Of a DNA stretch of 64,000 bases, positions 13,741 through 24,250 are shown piece after piece. Within the stretch, counting starts at the first letter, position 1, and each line of letters begins with the position of its first letter. The notes under the pieces were generated by a model. The model was not told the DNA's origin and made no database searches. It saw nothing but the letters and a program-made list of their open reading frames with translations. Position numbers and translations under genes: made by a program. Location of the stretch: the NCBI RefSeq assembly GCF_008831285.2, contig NC_045142.1, positions 3,475,001 to 3,539,000 on the forward strand, in the 5' to 3' direction. Origin of the DNA: Nymphaea colorata (taxonomy: Eukaryota; Streptophyta; Magnoliopsida; Nymphaeales; Nymphaeaceae).

Positions 13741-14646
13741 TCCCTTTTATTGAAGGATTGATGGCCACAAATAAGAATGAAAAGGAAGGCAACTTAAAAT
13801 AAACGAGACGGACAAAGGAATCCGTCCTTCTCGCTCGCATATGCAACGCCCTTTTTCTAATATTTTGAATACCTTCAAAGCACAGGGGAAGAAAAAAAAA
13901 AAGGAAAAGGGAGAGAGAGAAGTACAAAACTTAAACCCAATTGTACAAAGTGAATATCATTAAAAACGTCCCATCTTGACTCCTACTTGAAATTCATGAA
14001 GAACATTTAACGTCCCAGGAATTGCAGGCAGCATAAATCCAACCGCACATGACACCAAGTGGGGGCAACATGCACCGCCATGTGCAACCCATGCTCGAAG
14101 AATATTAACAGAAGATCAAAAAGGAGAAACTCAACTTCATATTATGATAACAATCACTCTTAAAAATGAAGTTACTGAACATTGAAAAAGAGAAAAAGGG
14201 AAGCATGTCACAACCCCATCTTCCCACAACAGATAGATCCTTCCCGTGTGTTGACAAATTTCCTGCCTGCTAGTGCCAACGAACAAGAAAGATCAAAAAG
14301 TAAAGCAGCATCCACAAATACTTTCGATTCGGCTTTGGCAACTATTTCAAAAGGCAGCCATGACCGCCGCCACTGCCACTGCCAAGTATCCTCCATCACC
14401 CACTGAACTGCATCGCCTTCGCCAACACAGACGAGAGGAGCACAACCAAGAAACGATTACGATCTGTAGGAGACAACTATATAGCTAGCCTTTCCTGCCC
14501 TATGAGGATCTTGGTAATCTTTTTTTACATAGATCGTCTGAAAGGGGAACTCCCCAAGTGAAGAAGAAGAAGAAGGAGAGATCAGATGTAGGAGGGATGA
14601 GAGGAGGACTTGGTCGGGAGAGGAGGACTTGGCTCCTTTAGCAGGC
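13741..14646. other. 3' flank of the auxin carrier gene
   Basis: No gene seen. Transcription of the minus-strand auxin carrier must end in this stretch. I see no canonical AATAAA on the minus strand close to the stop codon; the nearest I noticed is about 900 bases away near 13745. The exact 3' end is therefore open. Short overlapping frames at 14182-14488 show no family resemblance. Confidence 0.4.
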
Positions 14647-17600
14647 TTAGTGAGCCGGGTGGGGAGCCGCTGCAGGGTGGGGAGCGCCCCTTTCAGGGCA
14701 CTGGTAGCACTTGGCGAAGAGGCCGAAGGTGTCGATCTGCCTTACGAAGTTGGTCACACTAGCCCACCCGCCGAAGCCGAAGCCAACGATCAGGACCCAG
14801 ACCACCACGAACATGTTCAGCACGTACATCGCCGACCAGCTGGGGAGGAAGAAAGGTGGCTTCTCTGCAGCATTCTGTGAAAAGAGAATGGAAACAGTAA
14901 GCTTGCAGAAAGAGAAAAAAGTAAACCAGCATGTTTCTTTGGAGAATGGAAGAAGACAGAGCAGCTGTGGTTCATGTACTGGCATTTATTGAGAAAAGAA
15001 GAGTTTGAATGAAAATGCAAACGATGGCCGGAAAGTTGAAGCTACCCTTTTCACTAGGCATTAGGCAACTGACTTGGAAATAAAGAAGCTACCAAACTCT
15101 GTTTCACCCAACGTACCAAAAGTTTAAAAAAGATATGTATATTTAAATGGAGGAAACCAAGAAAGAAGGGAACGGAGGCATTAAATATTTTAGCACCAGA
15201 GCAATTTATTCAAACAAGAATTTTTCAACAGCTGGTGATTGCAAAACAAGAACAGAAAATTTATTGCAAGAGCAGACAGTTGTTGAAGATCCCATTCTTC
15301 ACTCTGGTTAATCCAAACTCCAAAGAAAAGTTAGCTTTGCGTAGAAAAAGAAAGGCGGTGGGGGCCAGAAATGGGTTGTTACCTGTCTGGCAGAAGCCTT
15401 CCTGAAGGTCAAAATGTGGGCGGCGGCCGGGATGATGTAGACGGTGAAGCTGACCAGAAGGGCACCGACGGCGGAGTTAATGGGGCCGAAGAATGGGAAG
15501 ATGATGGCGAGGAACCAGATGGGGATGACCACCGGCAGCCTCACCAGCGCCCTCAGGCAGATGCTCTTGGTGTCGTGCATCCCGATCACCTTCTCCCATA
15601 CGAAGTACAGAGGTGTGCATGCAAATCCGAAGGTGATAAACTGCAGTGCAGAAAGAAAAACAGCAAGTTTACTTCGTGTTAATACAGATCAGATAGATTA
15701 ATCGTTCATTTGGGCAGTAGAAAGTGGAAAAGGAAATGGAGAGAGAGAGAAGCGGAGGTCAAGAATGAGGGATCGACGGCGGTGGGGGTAAAGTGACCTG
15801 GTGGATGAGCATGAGGATCACGGCGGCGTCACGAAATTTGGATTTGGGGAGGAGGGAGAAGGCGTTGGAGCGATTGAGGAGCTGGTCGCCGAAGGCCCAG
15901 TAGACGGCGGAAGCCGATGGCAGCGTCAGCGTGAACACGTACAGTGTGGCGATGAGATAGATGTACTTGAATTTCTGAGGCTTCCACATTGCGTGCATGA
16001 TCTCACTGCATCCACCACCAAGAACAGTTAAAATTCGAAGAAAGTCTGGTTCCGTCAACGGAAGCATAGCCACCAAGGAAGATTGCAAAAATCTTAGCAC
16101 CAAATGACCCAAACTCCACAACAACAATGATCCTCCTCTCTCTCTTCTCTCTCTCTCATGGAAATTGAATGTTGACAAAGAATTTCGACTGCAAAGACTG
16201 CGGAAAGCCGTAAAACGAAAACCAAAGCGGATGCTGTGCTGCTCAACAGGCTACTAAAAAAGGCGAAGTTCGAGAAAGAGCGGAAAAGAACTCGGCGTAG
16301 CGCGTCAAAGATTTGTTTATAATTTTTTCATTATAAATTCAAGACCAGTGGGTGGGTGGGGGTGAAGCGAAAGAAACGCGCACACCAATTCTTAAATGGA
16401 AGTACTCAAAAGGTGGAAAAAACAACGTCTAAGGAAGTTCTTAATTACCATCAATGGCGTCTGCAAAAAGTATTTGCAGCTAGCCATTTTGGTAATTCCA
16501 GCCCACCCACTCTTCCTCGAGAGACCAAATTAAGGAGCTAAAGGAAGCAAAGCCATCAAGCAGACAAACGCAGAAGAAGATGGCAGACATTAAAAATCGA
16601 AAAACCGCGGCATGGGACAAGGGAAGAAGGCTCACACTGTGACGGCGTGACCACCGAAAGTGTACAGGATGTTGGTGGCGCCGGTGAAATACAAGACCAG
16701 CTTAGTTGGGCCTGAATGCTGAACGCCTGGAACCTGTCATGTGCCATCAAAAGCACTTAGAGAGAGAATAAAAAAAAATCAGAATCTGAGAGTGCTCTCT
16801 TTGTTGCATAAACCTTTTTTACCTGGCCATGAACGAGAGCAGCAACAGTTAAATACCAAGCAGTGTAGGTGGTCATGCCAAGCCCCAAGAATGACCAGAT
16901 GCGGTAATTGTGAAAGGACGGGATGAACACAGTGGTAGCACAACAGGCGCCGAAGATGTACGTCCAGGTTCTCTTGTCCAAGTGGTCATTGATGTAGTAA
17001 ATGTTACTGCATCAGTAAAAAGAGAACAGATAGAAATAAAATAAGTCAGTTTGGATCAGAAAACGCTTCTTCCACGAGAAAGAGATAGAGAGAGAGAGAG
17101 AGAGAGTAAGCATAGTGATGATAATATTCCCTCACCTAGCACATGCGATGAGTTGAATAACGGAACCGAAGAGCAGAAAGGTGCAGTTGAACGCCAGACC
17201 TATTGCTTTCCACTTAGGCCCGAGCAATCCATCAAGAACTTCGAACCACTATCCCCATCATAAGCAGAAAAAAGGAGAGAACATGTTAGATTTTAATTCT
17301 TCAAAAAGCAAAACCAAAAGAAGAAATCAAAACTGCCACTTTGGATTTCCTCGATGAGGTCCTTTTATGAACTCCAAAAACCAACAAAAAAAAAGTGGAA
17401 GCCATGAAAGGAAAGAGACGAAAAATGTAAAGAAGAAATGGGTCATGTGACACGATTCTTGGTGGTCACCTGGATGACATGGTTCTTGAAGCTAACGCCC
17501 TCCTTCTCCTTCCTGGTGCGATACTCCACATAGAGAACGCTGATGAGGTAGGCCGTCCAGCTGCCCAGAATGCCGTAGAAGAACTGGAGGAGGATCCCCG

Positions 17601-17972
17601 ACAGCATGCCCATTTGGGAGAAGGAATACGGAAGCGTCAGAAGCACCTGAGCAACCTGCAAGCCACGACACCCCCCAGAAAAAAAAAGAACAAAGAAACC
17701 AATCAGTTGGAGGAAAAGTTAGCAGTGTACACTCACAGTAGAGAGAGAGAATGAGAGAGAGAGAGAGAGATGCTTTTGTTCTTTCTTTTCTTTTCTTTTA
17801 CCTGGTTGGAAGCGCAACTGAACCAAGCATCATAGACGGAACCGCCATGCCAGAGGAGGCTCTTGACGCCAAACGAGGAGCTCTCCTCCCTCTCTCCTTC
17901 GTCCTTCCCATTGACCTCAGTCTCGTTGTAGGTTGCCACTATGGCCTCCTCAGCCTGCTTCTGGGGCACCAT
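14647..17972 (-). CDS. AUX1/LAX: Auxin influx carrier, AUX1/LAX family (8 exons)
   Basis: Proton-coupled importer of indole-3-acetic acid at the plasma membrane, an amino-acid/auxin permease family member. Coding exons, first to last: 17802-17972, 17470-17655, 17136-17248, 16823-17006, 16636-16733, 15798-16005, 15383-15640, 14647-14874. Together they give 1446 nt and 481 aa, close to Arabidopsis AUX1 (485 aa). All introns are GT...AG and the phases join. The variable cytosolic N-terminus (residues 1-39) is followed by the conserved LLWHGGSVYDAWFSCASNQ, VAQVLLTLPYSFSQ, NCTFLLFGSVIQLIACASN, DKRTWTYIFGACCATTVF, SGPTKLVLYFTGATNILYT, IMHAMWKPQKFKYIYL and RLPVVIPIWFLAIIFPFFGP segments. The hydrophobic segments fit an 11-helix carrier. 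NAAEKPPFF and FGLFAKCYQC near the C-terminus place it with the AUX1/LAX1 side rather than LAX2/LAX3. The C-terminus ends in a short Pro/His-rich tail. Start chosen at the first ATG; MVPQKQAEEAI resembles other angiosperm AUX1-type N-termini. Confidence 0.96.

Positions 17973-18007
<35 letters not shown>
17973..18007 (-). promoter_or_regulatory. (GA)n tract in the 5' leader of the auxin carrier
   Basis: On the minus strand a (GA)n-rich tract of about 35 bases ends directly at the ATG codon at 17972. GA repeats in plant leaders are known binding sites of BBR/BPC GAGA-binding proteins; that role here is inferred. A further (GA)n run lies inside intron 1 at about 17742-17770. Confidence 0.5.
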
Positions 18008-18820
18008 CCCCCTAGATCTGAGAAAAAATCCAAACAGAAGAATGGAAACAGAAGCTGTCAAAACCTCAATGAGACAAAAGAGAAGCCATGAATTTCATAA
18101 ACCAAGGGGGGAGAGAGACAGAGAGAAAGCGAAAGCTCCTTGCTCGAACTCACTGGTTTCTGAGAAGGACGGAAAATCAGAAGGATAAAAAGGGATCCGG
18201 GACGCTGGTCCGACAGGCGACACCTCCCTCCTTTGTCCCCCCAAACTCTCGAGCGATCAACTCTCCCCAAGTACTACTCGCAGCACATTTCTGCGAACCA
18301 AAGCAACCAGCGAGAGCCTGCCTCTTCCACCTCCCCACCACCTGGCGTATGTCTGTCGCCTCCAGCAATTACTGAAGAAGGGAAGTTGGCATCAAACCCA
18401 TCGAAGCTTCTTCCAAGAGAAGTCCTCTCCTTCTCTTGAATAGAGAAGCCGAGCACTCGCTCCCGCTGAATGAGCGCCGCAACGGCCGCCGGTCTCGTCT
18501 TTCCACACTGGGAATCCTCACTCTCTTTTTCTCTCTGCAACCATGTACGAGAGGACGCAGCACACTGCCCCTCTCCTATTAAGAGCTCGGCTCTGAAGCC
18601 TTTGGAAAGAGGGCCGGGATCTGACGCAGTCTCGGTTGTTGGAGGATCAATACGGAAAATTTTTTGGGGAGGCAAAAAGACAAGGCTCTGAGAAGGAAGA
18701 AGAAGAAGGCGAAGGATCCAGCTTACGGTAGCAAAAAGAAAATGAACAGTACTGTTGGGCCTCTCTCTCTCCCTCTCTCAGAAACCGAGTATTCCTCTCT
18801 CTCTTCTGCTCTCTCCACAC

Positions 18821-18832
18821 CCTTTTTATAAA
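18821..18832 (-). promoter_or_regulatory. Candidate TATA box of the auxin carrier
   Basis: The minus strand reads tttataaaaagg here. A start site about 30 bases downstream, near 18790, would give a leader of about 800 nt, long but possible if it holds a leader intron. Pyrimidine-rich DNA (ctctctctctccctctctc on the plus strand) lies just downstream in the transcription direction. Confidence 0.4.
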
Positions 18833-19217
18833 TAATTAGAAAGACCGCTTTTGGATCAATTTTCGCCCATCCACTTCACATAAATTCCGCCATCTCCCTT
18901 TTTCCTCCATTTCTTTTCGTTTTCTGCTCTCACTTTTACTTTCATTTCCTTCGTTTCCTTTTCCTCACATGAAGTAAGTGCCCCTCCCCAGTATTCTCTC
19001 TTGTTTTTTATTAGTGCTTTTCTTGTCTTCCGGAGTTTCAGACTTCGACTCCGAGTGGTGGAGCGGCGGGACCCCCATACCAGCTGCGCCGCCGCCGGCG
19101 AGTATCAAGCCGGAGCCGTGTTAAGGCCAAGCCGGAGGAAGCCGTTTCCAGATCGGTCACGTACCGACGGCTTCGGCGGAGAGACTCCCGCCTTCGCCGG
19201 CTCCGCCTCCATGTCTT

Positions 19218-19258
19218 GTGGGGCCCACTTACAACGGGTCCGGCCTCGTGGGGCCCAT
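19218..19258. promoter_or_regulatory. Pair of GTGGGGCCCA(C/T) sites, TCP-type
   Basis: gtggggcccac at 19218-19228 and gtggggcccat at 19248-19258, 30 bases apart, sit in a GC-rich island (19040-19320) about 390 bases upstream of the candidate TATA box. The palindromic core fits the GTGGGNCC consensus of class I TCP transcription factors. The island itself carries overlapping 90-codon frames on both strands that look like GC-rich chance ORFs. Confidence 0.4.
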
Positions 19259-19375
19259 CCGCAGCGTGGTCGGCGGGACCCGCCGGGGTAGCTCCTTCCA
19301 CGTCATCCGGGTCCACGGGTCAGAAGAGAACCAAATCTTTCGGGTTCGGGTTTTGGATCTACGGTTTTTGAGGCC

Positions 19376-19875
19376 CTAGTGCTTGGCAGCTTTTTAAAGG
19401 TGTTGGTTTAATATGGTAATCTCATGATTGGGTTGTGCTTAAAAATTATTTAAAACATTGTACTTAAATTGTTTTTCACCTAACCCTACCTATCAATCCG
19501 CCAGAAAGGATCGGGCCGCGGCTGGGCTGGTTCGGGCTAGCGGTTGGTAGACGACTTATCAATCGGTCCGAAAGGACCGGGCCGCAGCTTGGCTGGTTCG
19601 GGCTAGCGGTTGGTAGACGACTTATCAATCGGCCCGAAAAGATCGGGCCGGGCTGGTTCAGGCTAGCGGCTGGTAGACGTTAGGTTTTGGTTCCAGTGGC
19701 CTAGGCATCAATCCCCTGGACAAAAGAGGTTTAGGTTTTCCAAACACATAGCATTTGTCAGCTTTTTAAAATCAGTCCTAGTAGTTTGTTTAATTTGGTA
19801 ATCCCATGATTGGCTTGTGCTTTAAAAACTAAAAGATGTACTTAAATTTGCTTTTTCCCCAACCCTACCAATCCC
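19376..19875. repeat. Diverged direct duplication enclosing a minisatellite
   Basis: 19376-19500 (phrases cagctttttaaa, ggtaatctcatgattggg and gtacttaaattg) recurs at about 19750-19875 in the same order. Between them lies the 66-bp minisatellite. Confidence 0.65.
19491..19679. repeat. 66-bp minisatellite, three copies
   Basis: Units start at 19491, 19557 and 19623, each with tatcaatc followed by a gatcgggccg-like core, ctggttcgggctagcg and ggtagacg. The third unit has lost about 6 to 9 bases. The units are far more GC-rich than the flanks. Confidence 0.93.
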
Positions 19876-20007
19876 CTTTCCTCCCTTAGAATCATTTCAC
19901 TAATTTTTTTTCTTACACCTAAGATGAATAAAAGGACATAGCCAATGATAATTTAGCAAGAAACAAAGGAATCTTTTTTTTTTCTTGGAGGATAATCTTA
20001 TCAATAA

Positions 20008-20231
20008 TGGGGTGTTTGATAGCCTTAGATTTGAGATCCTCAAAAATTGAGTAACCGTAGATTTTAAGATCACACCCTCCCTCCTTTGATCTTAAATCGG
20101 ATCTTTTCTCACCGGAAACGTTACGTCTGACTAAAGATCTTTGGTTTGATGAATCACAGATTTTTCACGAAGCATGTCACATCAAATTCACATCAGATCC
20201 ATGGATTTCAAATCCGGAGTAATCAAACGTC
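20008..20231. mobile_element. Tourist-like MITE with TAA target duplication
   Basis: Left end tggggtgtttgatagcc and right end ggagtaatcaaacgtc are imperfect inverted repeats sharing GTTTGAT and, further in, gatttgagatcc against ggatttcaaatc. Direct TAA trinucleotides flank it at 20005-20007 and 20232-20234, as expected for PIF/Harbinger-derived Tourist elements. Length about 224 bp, no coding capacity. Confidence 0.6.
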
Positions 20232-20706
20232 TAAGTGGAGTTGGACTAAAAGTAAGAGTAGTCAAGTAAACCTTGCAAAGTTCTTGAAATGGATAAGAGG
20301 ATCTAAGAAGAAAAGATGAAAGAGGATTTGTAGGTTGGGGAATTTGTCACTTTAGTTGTGTAGTGTACACAAGCCCACAAGTCTGGTTGTGGCAACAAGA
20401 AGTGTCGGTTGGGTGCGCCCATTTCCTGTCCGGCCCAGCTGGGCCCAGCCCACACACTCATCCCATCCCATCCATACCCACCAACTTTCACCTTCCCTTT
20501 CCTTCCCTTTTTTTTTCTTCTTTATGCTTTCCTTTCCACAAAATCTTTTTGACTTCCTACTTTTCCTTAGTTAAGTGTTCGTGTTTAGTGGACCGCTAAT
20601 CATTAATACCCGGATTAGAATAAAAGATACCCCCCAATATGGGCAGGGCATGCCAGCATCTCCTTTCTTTTTCCTACTTTTCTTATTTCAAGTGGCACCC
20701 TCCACA

Positions 20707-20711
<5 letters not shown>

Positions 20712-20788
<77 letters not shown>
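20712..20788. repeat. Compound (CT)n(TA)n microsatellite
   Basis: CT to 20746, then TA to 20788. Confidence 0.97.
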
Positions 20789-20795
<7 letters not shown>

Positions 20796-22070
20796 ACATT
20801 TTTTCAATCGTTCAGATGCTCAGAACTCTCACACATGTTATCTACCTAGGGTTGTGTATAAATCAACACGGTAAGCAAGGAAGAGATTGGATTATGGATG
20901 GCAGCATTAGGGGGAATCGGGCTGGCCAGCAGGAGACGAAGGATGGCTTCGGAGCATATGGCAATTGGAGGGCTCTTTTCTCTCTAATAGTTGCATTGTT
21001 GTTACGCGAACTAGAGAGATCATAAGCAAACAATCTCACACTAGCAAAAGTGGAATTGCTACTCTCCTCTTTTCTTTCTTTTCCTTTTCGCAAATGCCTT
21101 TGCCTGCCACGCTGCGAATGTGCAGAGGCACTCGCCGTCTCGGCCCCTACCTGCCACATGGTCCCCCAAATAACTTGGCGAGGACTTTGACTAGAGAAAT
21201 GGATCAAATGCCTTATCCAAATCCAACTCAAAGATCTCTCAATCTGTACAACAAAATCTTTCATGTGGATGAATAACAAATCATAGCTCAACTTTTAAAA
21301 GTTCACAACAAATGCTCTCTTATGGGATCTTATGTTCTATTCTCATGAGCGTTACTCTCCTGTAACAATCCAAGGTAACCAAAAAAAAAAAGTAAGTCCT
21401 TAATTTTCATTTCACAAGCTGACTGTTTGCAAAAAAAGATATAATATTGATATAAAATGACAAAAATGTCATGTTAAAAGCAAAAATGCCTCTTCCTTTT
21501 TTTAATAGTATGTTCTATATCAATTTCTCTCAAAAATTAAGTGCCTAATCAATCTAAAAATGAATATGAGATCCAACCAAAGAAAAGATCTAAAACAAGT
21601 TCAAGATGAAGCTTTCCCTTTTCATTTTTTTTTTTTTTTTTTTTTTTAGCGTCGGGCAACGGAACGTCTGCCTCACGCAAACACCTACTAACCGATGCGG
21701 ATCTTCCATTTATGAAGGGAACCCTAAGAAAAAGAGGGCCTTCTCCTCCTCCTTTTTCCTTTCCTTTCCCCATTCAGTGCCGTACTAATGTCTTAACGGC
21801 ACTCAAATTCTGATATGCCCAAAAAAAATATGTTTGAGTTGTGTGACGTAGACCTTATTAAATTTGATTATCTTCAAAGATATGATATGAGAAATCGATT
21901 TCGGAATTGATTACTGCACTATGAAAGAACCTCGCCCATCATTATTAGCATTCTTCAGGTGGCACCCCACAGCATCTTTGGACCATTCTCACTCCCCCCT
22001 AACTCTTTGTGGTAACAGAGATTTTTCTTTTCTGCATTCATAATTCACCCTTGACCTAGCTGGGTGCCCC
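20789..22070. other. Intergenic, nothing recognised
   Basis: Frames of 100 to 140 codons at 20639-21025, 20965-21276 and 20863-21291 overlap on opposite strands and the first runs through the CT/TA tract; none has a recognisable motif. A poly(T) run lies at about 21626-21648. I see no gene. Confidence 0.5.
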
Positions 22071-22429
22071 GCAGCCGCCTACTTGCGGCAACTGCCCATC
22101 CTGATTCCGCCCCTGAATGCTGCCGCAACCGACCAAATTGTCTCAATTATCATCCCTTCCGGTTTTTGGACCTTTTAGAAACATATAACAAATGTATCAT
22201 TCTCACTCTAAGGCCGTGTTTGATTACCACGGATCTGAGATTCCGAGCAATGGCCTACTTCCGGCACCTGGGTATCTTGATTCCGCCCCTGAATGCTGCC
22301 GTAACCGACCCAATTGTATACCTGATCTCAACTATCATCCCATCCGTTTTTTTTTACCTTGTAGAAACATATAATAAATGTACCATTCTCACTCTAAGGT
22401 CGTGTTTGATTACCATGGATCTGAGATTC
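22071..22429 (+). repeat. Tandem duplication, about 175-bp units
   Basis: Unit 1 spans 22071-22243 and unit 2 spans 22247-22429. Both hold gattccgcccctgaatgctg, a gtagaaacatataa-like phrase, and the end ctaagg(c/t)cgtgtttgattacc then ggatctgagattc. That shared end is the left terminus of the MITE that is complete only after unit 2. Confidence 0.88.
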
Positions 22430-22579
22430 ACAGTGATCTGGTAGATATCAGATCTTAAATCGACACTTTTTATACTATAGCGTGGATTTGAGATCCATGT
22501 TAAGGGTTGAATCGGAAATCCATAGTTTGATGAAATTATGGATCACAGGTTTAGAATCTGTAGGAAATCAAACACAACC
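22398..22579. mobile_element. Tourist-like MITE, complete copy
   Basis: Terminal repeats: left ggtcgtgtttgatt, right aatcaaacacaacc, 13 of 14 bases complementary. Direct TAA duplications flank it at 22395-22397 and 22580-22582. The 182-bp interior carries ggatctgagattc-type phrases shared with the element at 20008-20231. TIR form, TAA target and size fit PIF/Harbinger Tourist MITEs. A second left end, without the rest, lies at 22212-22243. Confidence 0.72.
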
Positions 22580-22583
22580 TAAG

Positions 22584-24250
22584 AGATTTGGTACAACTGA
22601 TAGAAAGCTAGTTGCTAGTTCTATTATTATGGGGCATCAATTTCTTGTACAAGTCAAAGCAGGCATATGAATTAGGTAATGTAGGAATCCTAGCATGATG
22701 TTTTTACATCATTGAGCAAATTAAAGTCAATTAGTCTATGGGTCTGAGTGAAATTTCATTTTGTCACAAACACAAACGAAAAAAAGGTATATAATGCACC
22801 TTTTTCGGCCTTTCAACTAGGACCCACTGGTAGAGCCGGAAATTTTGGGCTGAGCGGCGCTATTTCAAAGATTCTCACATCTTAAGGGGCACCAATATAT
22901 CAGTAAGCAAATAGTTGCACACCCACATGAAAAATAAAGAAAACTTATGAGGTTGGTGTGGGCAACTGCCTACCCCAGCCCATATCTATAAAGATTCAAG
23001 GGTTTGAAATTGTTACTATACTCAAAATGCTGTGCATCTTAAAGCACACGATCTTGATAGAAGACTTTTTAAAAAGTGATCGTCCGCAGATTTATATCTA
23101 TTGTTTCTTTTAGTGGCTTCTCCAAACTGCTAGACATGGAGAAATTTCTCGATTCCCGGACAACCTTTTTCGAGATCCCTAAATTGATGGGCAGTGTTGT
23201 TGCTTGAGAAGATTTGTTGTTGGTGAGGACATAGTTAAAAAGCTTGGCTCAGCTGAGCCATGTATTAGAAAATTGAAAACCAATATGGACTTTTCTGAGA
23301 CTACACATTTGAAGCTATGCCTGGATGAAATTTAAGCCATTTTTCTCATTATTAAAAGTTGTTGCCTTCTAGGTGACTTAAAGCCATTCAAGGGATGACC
23401 AAGAACCTCTACAGTAGCGACTCGACTCACACCGAGCTCAGACCCCTATGTCAATGGATCTCAACCCGTTCTTTAGTAGTTTTGGTTTTAGCAAAAAAAA
23501 AATTAAGAACTACAATAACTAACTATTTTAATAATACCTTTTATAAGTCTTTTAAGACCCGTCATAATCTTATACATGAGACTAAACTTTTGAAGTATTA
23601 CATTCACTTGTCGTTTCATCCTCAAAGTATAGAGTTTCAAGATTAAAGTAAATCCATGGTATACTTGTCAATTAAAGTGTCACACTGTCATCTTTTGAAG
23701 TCTAAAGAAATAGTGTTCATAAAAATCAAACTAATGATGGAACTTTAGTCCTCCTACCAACTAAAAGTTTTTGCCTTATATTTTCCTTCATGAAGATATG
23801 AAACACTGTCAAGCAATAACGAAAACACTTTCCTTTATTTTGTCATGTTAATTGAATGTCCAACAGCGCTCAGAATTCCAACAGTCTGTGCCTCCAAATG
23901 ATCGACCAGTCCACTAAAGCCAAACCGATCTACATCCCACTAATTAAAAAGCTCCCCAAGTCCCAACTTCCAATATATTTGAATCATTTCGTGTCATTAA
24001 CTTCAAAATCATGTAGAGCGCTTTCCACCATCTTCATCCACATGCAGCTCGAATTTTCAGATGAATATTTCATTTAAGCATCCTTAGCTTTCGAAAGAAG
24101 AAAGTTAAAAACATTCTCGTGTTCGAATATTAGCTGATTAGAAACTTGAACATGTTTGTTGTTTCAGTAAAGTCAGAATCATCACTTTCTGGAGAAGTAA
24201 GTGTACAGAAGCTTGAGTCTGAATCTGATTGGTCACCACCAACTTCTTCA
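22584..24250. other. Intergenic, nothing recognised
   Basis: AT-rich DNA. At about 22833-22870 a phrase gagccggaaattttgggc resembles the ends of the gcggagcca elements in the other orientation, too weak to call. Frames of 60 to 83 codons at 23395-23646 and 23856-24077 show no family features. Confidence 0.45.

Noticed and set aside
14629-15020. Plus-strand frames opposite the last auxin carrier exon
   Set aside because: Antisense shadows of a conserved coding exon; no independent evidence.
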